Assembly (NCBI GenBank): GCA_910584985.1
Contig: CAJUDJ010000013.1
Span: forward strand, 1-46,418
Direction: 5' to 3'
From: an uncultured Eubacterium sp.
Lineage (GTDB): Bacteria > Bacillota > Clostridia > Oscillospirales > Acutalibacteraceae
Length of the DNA stretch: 46,418 bases
The notes under the pieces were generated by a model. That model saw only the letters and a program-made list of their open reading frames with translations, did not search any database and had not been told where the DNA came from. The translations under genes and the position numbers were made by a program. This document shows positions 41,964 to 46,418 of this stretch, in pieces (position 1 is the stretch's first letter; each line of letters starts with the position of its first letter).

Positions 41964-43434
41964 TTTAATGAAACTGAAAAGCGGCACGGATATAAGGGGT
42001 GTTGCAGTGGAAACAGAAACCGAAAAAATTGAACTGACGGATGAGGCTGTTGAAAAAATATGCACAGCCTTTGTAATCTGGCTCAGGGAAAAGGTAAATA
42101 AAACGGATTTAAGAATTGCTGTGGGGCATGATTCCAGAATTTCTGCTGCCAGAATAAAGAAGGCAGCTGTTAAAGCTTTTTCTGCCCAGGGGGTAACCGT
42201 GTACGACTGCGGTCTTGCTTCTACTCCGTCTATGTTTATGTCAATCGTGCTGGATATTAAAGCAGACGCTTCGCTTGAAATTACGGCCTCCCATCATCCG
42301 TACCAGAGAAACGGTCTTAAATTTTTTACGGTAAACGGCGGGCTTGAGGGCAGAGATGTTTCGGATATTTTACATATTGCTTACCGTGCCGAACTTGGAG
42401 CAGAGCAGGGAAAAGTGATTGAATATGATTTTATGGGCATATATTGTGCCCATCTGAGAAATCAGATTATTGCAGAAGTCGGTGCCGGTGAACAGCCGCT
42501 TTCCGGACTGAAAATTTCCGTTGACGCAGGAAACGGTGTAGGCGGATTTTATGCCGAAAGCGTTTTAAAACCGCTTGGTGCTGATGTCAGCGGCAGCCAG
42601 TTTACAGAGCCGGACGGTATGTTTCCCAATCATATTCCGAATCCCGAAAATCAGCAGGCAATTGCATCCGCCTGTGAAATGGTTAAAAGCACAAATTCGG
42701 ATTTCGGACTTATTTTTGATACGGATGTAGACCGAATGGGCTGTGTAGGTGCAAGCGGCGAAGAAATAAACAGAAATCGCCTTGTTGCCCTTGCAGCAGT
42801 AATTGCGCTTGAGAACAATCAGGGCGGCACGGTTGTAACTGACAGCCTAACATCAGACGGCTTAAGGGAATTTATTGAATGCAGCCTTTGCGGAAAACAG
42901 CTTCGTTTCAGGCGCGGATATAAAAATGTGATTGATAAATCCATAGAACTGAATGAAAGCGGCACGAATTCACCGCTTGCGATTGAAACAAGCGGACATG
43001 CTGCTCTTAAGGAAAATTATTTTTTGGATGACGGTGCTTTTCTTGCAACAAAAATTGTTATCCTTCTTGCCAAGCTTAAAAAACAGGGGAAATCGGTTGA
43101 AGAGCTTATAAAAAATCTGAAAGAACCGGCTGAAAGTGTTGAGATAAGAATTCCGATTCTTCTTGATGATTTCACGGCTTATGGTGAAAATGTTATTGCC
43201 GGCTTAACGGAATATGCCGAAAAGAGAGCCGGCTGGGAAGTGGAACAGGAAAATTACGAGGGTGTAAGAATCAATGTTGAGGGTGGCTGGTTTCTGCTTC
43301 GCCTTTCGGTTCATGATCCGATTCTTCCGCTGAATCTTGAAAATGATAAAAAAGGAGTTTGCGGTGTTATTGCCGATGAACTAAAAGTATTTCTTTCTTC
43401 GTTTGATAAGCTGGATTTAAAAAATTTTGATTGA
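41941..43434 (+). CDS. Phosphomannomutase/phosphoglucomutase family protein
   Basis: Alpha-D-phosphohexomutase, 497 residues, four domains. The phosphoserine is Ser117 in ITASHHPYQRNGLKFF; the usual third position is Asn or Leu, here His. The magnesium loop is DTDVDRMG with Asp260, Asp262, Asp264 and Arg265; sugar-binding region IETSGHAALKENYFLDDGAF; the C-terminal phosphate-binding domain carries EGVRINVEGGWFLLRLSVHDP. It converts hexose 6-phosphate and 1-phosphate, feeding sugar nucleotides for wall and glycan synthesis. GAGGG lies upstream of the start, which is inside the DUF2461 gene. Confidence 0.92.
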   Translation: MQMITEDSLMKLKSGTDIRGVAVETETEKIELTDEAVEKICTAFVIWLREKVNKTDLRIAVGHDSRISAARIKKAAVKAFSAQGVTVYDCGLASTPSMFMSIVLDIKADASLEITASHHPYQRNGLKFFTVNGGLEGRDVSDILHIAYRAELGAEQGKVIEYDFMGIYCAHLRNQIIAEVGAGEQPLSGLKISVDAGNGVGGFYAESVLKPLGADVSGSQFTEPDGMFPNHIPNPENQQAIASACEMVKSTNSDFGLIFDTDVDRMGCVGASGEEINRNRLVALAAVIALENNQGGTVVTDSLTSDGLREFIECSLCGKQLRFRRGYKNVIDKSIELNESGTNSPLAIETSGHAALKENYFLDDGAFLATKIVILLAKLKKQGKSVEELIKNLKEPAESVEIRIPILLDDFTAYGENVIAGLTEYAEKRAGWEVEQENYEGVRINVEGGWFLLRLSVHDPILPLNLENDKKGVCGVIADELKVFLSSFDKLDLKNFD

Positions 43435-43453
43435 TTTGTAATAGGATTAAACT

Positions 43454-46418
43454 ATGCTTCATTTTGTTTTCGGCCGTTCAGGTTACGGAAAAACCGAATA
43501 CTGCTTCAGGCAGATTGAAAGCCTTGTAAAAAACGGTGCGGATCATATTCTGTTGATTACACCCGAGCAGTATAATTTTACAGCTGAAAGGCGTTTGCTG
43601 CTTTCCTTAAAGGAAAGCGGAATCAATAAAATTGAAAATTCTTCGTTTTCAAGGCTCGGAAATGAGGTTTTCAGACTTTACGGCGGAAACAGGCTTCCTG
43701 TTCTGTCAAAGGGAAGTAAGGCTGTTCTTATGAAAAAAGCAGTTGATTCCGTTAAGGAAAACCTTTGCCTTTTCAATAAAAAAATCAATTCGCTGTCTTT
43801 TATAACCTCTATGGTTAAAATATACGATGAATTAAAATCCTGTGATATTTCGGCAGAGCAGCTGCTTTCAGTTTCAGAACAGATTGAAAGGGAAGTGCTT
43901 TCGGGAAAGCTTTCCGATATGAGCAGAATAATTACCGCTTATGAGCAGTTGATCAGCCGTGCATATTATGACCCGGCAGATGAGCTTTCAAGGCTATATG
44001 AAAAGCTTCTTGATATTGCGTATTTTAAGGGCAGAAATGTTTTTATAGACGGTTTTAACGGCTTTGTTGCAAATGAATATAAAATTCTGGAGCTGATTAT
44101 AAAACAGGCCGAGCATGTAACCATTACACTTGCAACGGATTCTTTTGAAAACAGGAATGAATATAATCTGTTTTCCTATGTAAACAAAAATGCACGTACG
44201 CTGAAAAAAATAGCTGAAAACAACGGAATTGCTGTTGATATTGTGAATCTTGACAAAAATTTCCGAATGGGAAACGAAGCGCTGGCATTCTGCGAAAAAC
44301 ATATATTTTCAAATGCAGATATTAAATTTAAAGAAAAACAGAATGATATTCGGATTTATTCGGCAAAAAGTGTTTTGGATGAATGTGAATATATTTCCAT
44401 GCAGATAAAAAAAGAACTCAGAAGCGGGAGAAAAGCAGGCGAAATTGCGGTTGTATGCCGTGATGCAGAGCGTTACAGAAACGAAATTGTTTATGCATTC
44501 CGTAAATATGGCATTCCTTATTATGACGATGAGCGCCAGCCGGTTAATACACAACCGCTTATTGTTTTTGTGCAGTATCTTTTAAGAACGGCTGTATATT
44601 CGTTCAGATCGGATGATATTCTCAGTATGGCGAAAACAGGGCTGACGGATATGGCATCCGAAAGCATAAGCAGGCTCGAAAATTATATCTATTTATGGAG
44701 CATCAGCGGCATAAAAAAATGGGGAAGCAGCTTTGAGGCCTCTCCAAAGGATTTTGCTGCAGAGCTAACTGAGAGCGACAAAAAGCAGCTTGAAGAACTA
44801 AATTGTTCAAGGGAATATCTTTTCAGCCGTATTGACCATTTTAAAAATTCGGTTAAATCTAAAAATGCTGCTCAAATAAGCGCCGCTATTTACAATGCCC
44901 TGATTTCTTTTCAGGTTCATAAGCATTTAAAGGATATTGCCGAAAAACTTTCGCAATACGGAAAAAGCATTCTGGCTGAGGAGCAGGGCAGAATTTGGGA
45001 TATTCTGATGCATATTTTAAATCAGCTTGCCATTATTCTCAGCGATGAAGAAATTTCCGTTAAGGATTATCTTTCTCTTTTCAATATGATGGCTGCAAGT
45101 GAGGATCTCGGTGTTCTGCCGCAGGGGCTCGACAATGTTCAGTTCGGTCAGGCAGACAGAATGCGTGCGGATAATCCGAAGTCGGTTTATATTCTCGGCT
45201 CAAATGAAGGCGAATTCCCGCAGACGGTTACAAGCGGCGGTCTGCTGTCGGAAAGCGACAGAATTCTTTTAAGCAGCAATGCACTTGAGCTGTATTCCTT
45301 CGGGGAAACGCTGAATCTTCAGGAACGGTATTTTGCATATATGGCAGTGAGTATGCCAAGCAAAACGCTTTGCATCAGCTATCTCGGCAACGGAAAAAGC
45401 CCTGCACCGTCCGTCATTGTAACTGCTGTAAAGAAATTGTTTCCTGAAATAAAGGAAATAAAATATTCTGATATTCCCGAAACTGAGCTTGTAGAAAGCG
45501 GCGAAGCAGCATTTGAATTAATGGCAGAAAGATTTAATGATAACACGGAATTTTCCGAAAGCCTTAAGGCATATTTTAAAAATGACAGCCGTTTTGAAGC
45601 AGTCAGGCTGCTTTCGGAAAATGAAAACATAAAAATTAAAAATGAAGAAACAGCCGAAAAGCTTTTCGGAAAAAATATGTATCTTTCCGCTTCCAGGCTT
45701 GAAGATTTCTTTAACTGCCGTTTCAGATATTTCTGCAAATTCGGTCTGATGGCAAAGCCGCGTAAAAAAGCGCAGATGAATGCCATGACAACAGGTACTG
45801 TTATTCACTATGTTCTTGAAAAGCTGATTGCCGAGATTGGCTCAGCAAGGCTCGGAACCATGAACAGCGCCGAAATAAAAATTGCTGTTGACAAATATCT
45901 GCGCTTGTATCTTAAAGAACAAATGGGTGCAAGCGATTCATTTTCGGCCCGCTTCACCTATCAGTTTCTGCGCCTTTCAAAAATGCTTTACAGTGTGGCA
46001 GGCAGGCTTTCCGCTGAATTTGCACAAACTGGATTTGAAGCAAAGGCTTTTGAGCTCAGTATTGATGAGGACGGCGAAGTGAAACCGCAGGTTATTCCGC
46101 TTGATAAAGGCGGCACGGTTCAGATTAGAGGTGAGGTTGACCGTGTGGATATTCTTGAGGAAAACGGCCGCCGTTATGTAAGGGTTATTGATTATAAATC
46201 GGGCAATAAGAAATTCAGCCTTTCAGATGTGCTCTATGGGCTTAATCTTCAGATGTTTGTTTATCTGTTTACACTGAGCCGTGATAAAACCAGCGAATAC
46301 AGCGGTATTCCGGCAGGCGTTCTTTATATGCATGCCGCAAGAACGGTTTGGGGATTAAACAGACATGCGGATGATGCTGAAATTTCTGCCGAGGAAAACA
46401 GGGAATTTAAAATGAAGG
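43454..46418 (+). CDS. addB: ATP-dependent helicase/nuclease subunit B, AddB (3' end outside window)
   Basis: 988 codons are visible and the frame is still open at the window end; full AddB is about 1100-1170 residues. Walker A is GRSGYGKT at residues 7-14 (HFVFGRSGYGKTEY). Further features: LITPEQYNFTAER near 40, FIDGFNGF, VDEC-type region SVLDECEYISMQI, LGVLPQGLDNVQFGQADRMR and VYILGSNEGEFPQ. The nuclease domain has SASRLEDFFNCRFRYFCKFGL (first cysteine of the iron-sulfur cluster) and EVDRVDILEENGRRYVRVIDYKSG with the PD-(D/E)xK catalytic Asp and Lys. The remaining cluster cysteines would lie beyond the window. AGGA at 43443 precedes the ATG; addA is expected next. Confidence 0.95.
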   Translation, partial: MLHFVFGRSGYGKTEYCFRQIESLVKNGADHILLITPEQYNFTAERRLLLSLKESGINKIENSSFSRLGNEVFRLYGGNRLPVLSKGSKAVLMKKAVDSVKENLCLFNKKINSLSFITSMVKIYDELKSCDISAEQLLSVSEQIEREVLSGKLSDMSRIITAYEQLISRAYYDPADELSRLYEKLLDIAYFKGRNVFIDGFNGFVANEYKILELIIKQAEHVTITLATDSFENRNEYNLFSYVNKNARTLKKIAENNGIAVDIVNLDKNFRMGNEALAFCEKHIFSNADIKFKEKQNDIRIYSAKSVLDECEYISMQIKKELRSGRKAGEIAVVCRDAERYRNEIVYAFRKYGIPYYDDERQPVNTQPLIVFVQYLLRTAVYSFRSDDILSMAKTGLTDMASESISRLENYIYLWSISGIKKWGSSFEASPKDFAAELTESDKKQLEELNCSREYLFSRIDHFKNSVKSKNAAQISAAIYNALISFQVHKHLKDIAEKLSQYGKSILAEEQGRIWDILMHILNQLAIILSDEEISVKDYLSLFNMMAASEDLGVLPQGLDNVQFGQADRMRADNPKSVYILGSNEGEFPQTVTSGGLLSESDRILLSSNALELYSFGETLNLQERYFAYMAVSMPSKTLCISYLGNGKSPAPSVIVTAVKKLFPEIKEIKYSDIPETELVESGEAAFELMAERFNDNTEFSESLKAYFKNDSRFEAVRLLSENENIKIKNEETAEKLFGKNMYLSASRLEDFFNCRFRYFCKFGLMAKPRKKAQMNAMTTGTVIHYVLEKLIAEIGSARLGTMNSAEIKIAVDKYLRLYLKEQMGASDSFSARFTYQFLRLSKMLYSVAGRLSAEFAQTGFEAKAFELSIDEDGEVKPQVIPLDKGGTVQIRGEVDRVDILEENGRRYVRVIDYKSGNKKFSLSDVLYGLNLQMFVYLFTLSRDKTSEYSGIPAGVLYMHAARTVWGLNRHADDAEISAEENREFKMK

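Overview
The window reads as chromosome of a low-GC, spore-forming member of the Clostridia, most likely a gut Oscillospiraceae/Ruminococcaceae relative. The complete spoIIIAA-AH operon gives the endospore former. The spoIIIA-yqhY-nusB-xseA-xseB-ispA-dxs-tlyA-nadK-argR-recN order gives the Firmicutes. The sortase B, the SdrD-type wall protein, the long form of PRPP synthetase and the AddB nuclease fit that group. The lineage is inferred from gene content and was not computed. I saw no rRNA, tRNA, CRISPR array or insertion sequence.

Layout. (1) 1-4670: a cell-surface module made of the end of a repetitive SdrD-B-type surface protein, a membrane-anchored protein resembling peptide-binding (family 5) solute-binding proteins, and a class B sortase, closed by a strong terminator. 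(2) 4780-7430: a GPH-family sugar symporter with a 300-residue charged C-terminal extension. (3) 7461-11844, minus strand: a long-form ribose-phosphate pyrophosphokinase and a large membrane protein in which a GtrA-like domain is fused to a YfhO-like glycosyltransferase. (4) 11929-16745: spoIIIAA-AH behind a sigma-E-like promoter. (5) 16748-26923: yqhY, nusB, a TsaD/Kae1 paralogue, xseA, xseB, ispA, dxs, tlyA, nadK, argR and recN. (6) 27000-31759: tyrS, a GH31 glycosidase, a ProX/PrdX-type aminoacyl-tRNA deacylase and a GNAT acetyltransferase. (7) 31760-33013: a stretch without an intact gene that holds a heavily decayed membrane-protein gene. (8) 33014 to the end: a tightly packed operon of ligA, an unknown membrane protein, murD, two M42 peptidases, a GNAT protein, a PLP enzyme of the aluminium-resistance/methionine gamma-lyase family, a DUF2461 protein, a phosphohexomutase and addB (cut by the window end).

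How it works together. The spoIIIA proteins build the mother-cell half of the engulfment channel. IspA and Dxs feed isoprenoid synthesis (MEP pathway), XseA/XseB, RecN, LigA and AddB serve DNA repair, MurD serves wall synthesis, and the sortase probably attaches the upstream surface protein. Most plus-strand genes overlap by 1-23 bases or lie within 20 bases of each other, which points to long polycistronic messages. The most interesting items are the GtrA-YfhO fusion, the surface module with a proline-less sorting motif and an orphan binding protein, the symporter with its coiled-coil tail, hairpins placed just before nusB and spoIIIAH, and the replacement of folD by a TsaD paralogue together with the absence of spoIVB-spo0A after recN. 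None of these alone proves a new system.
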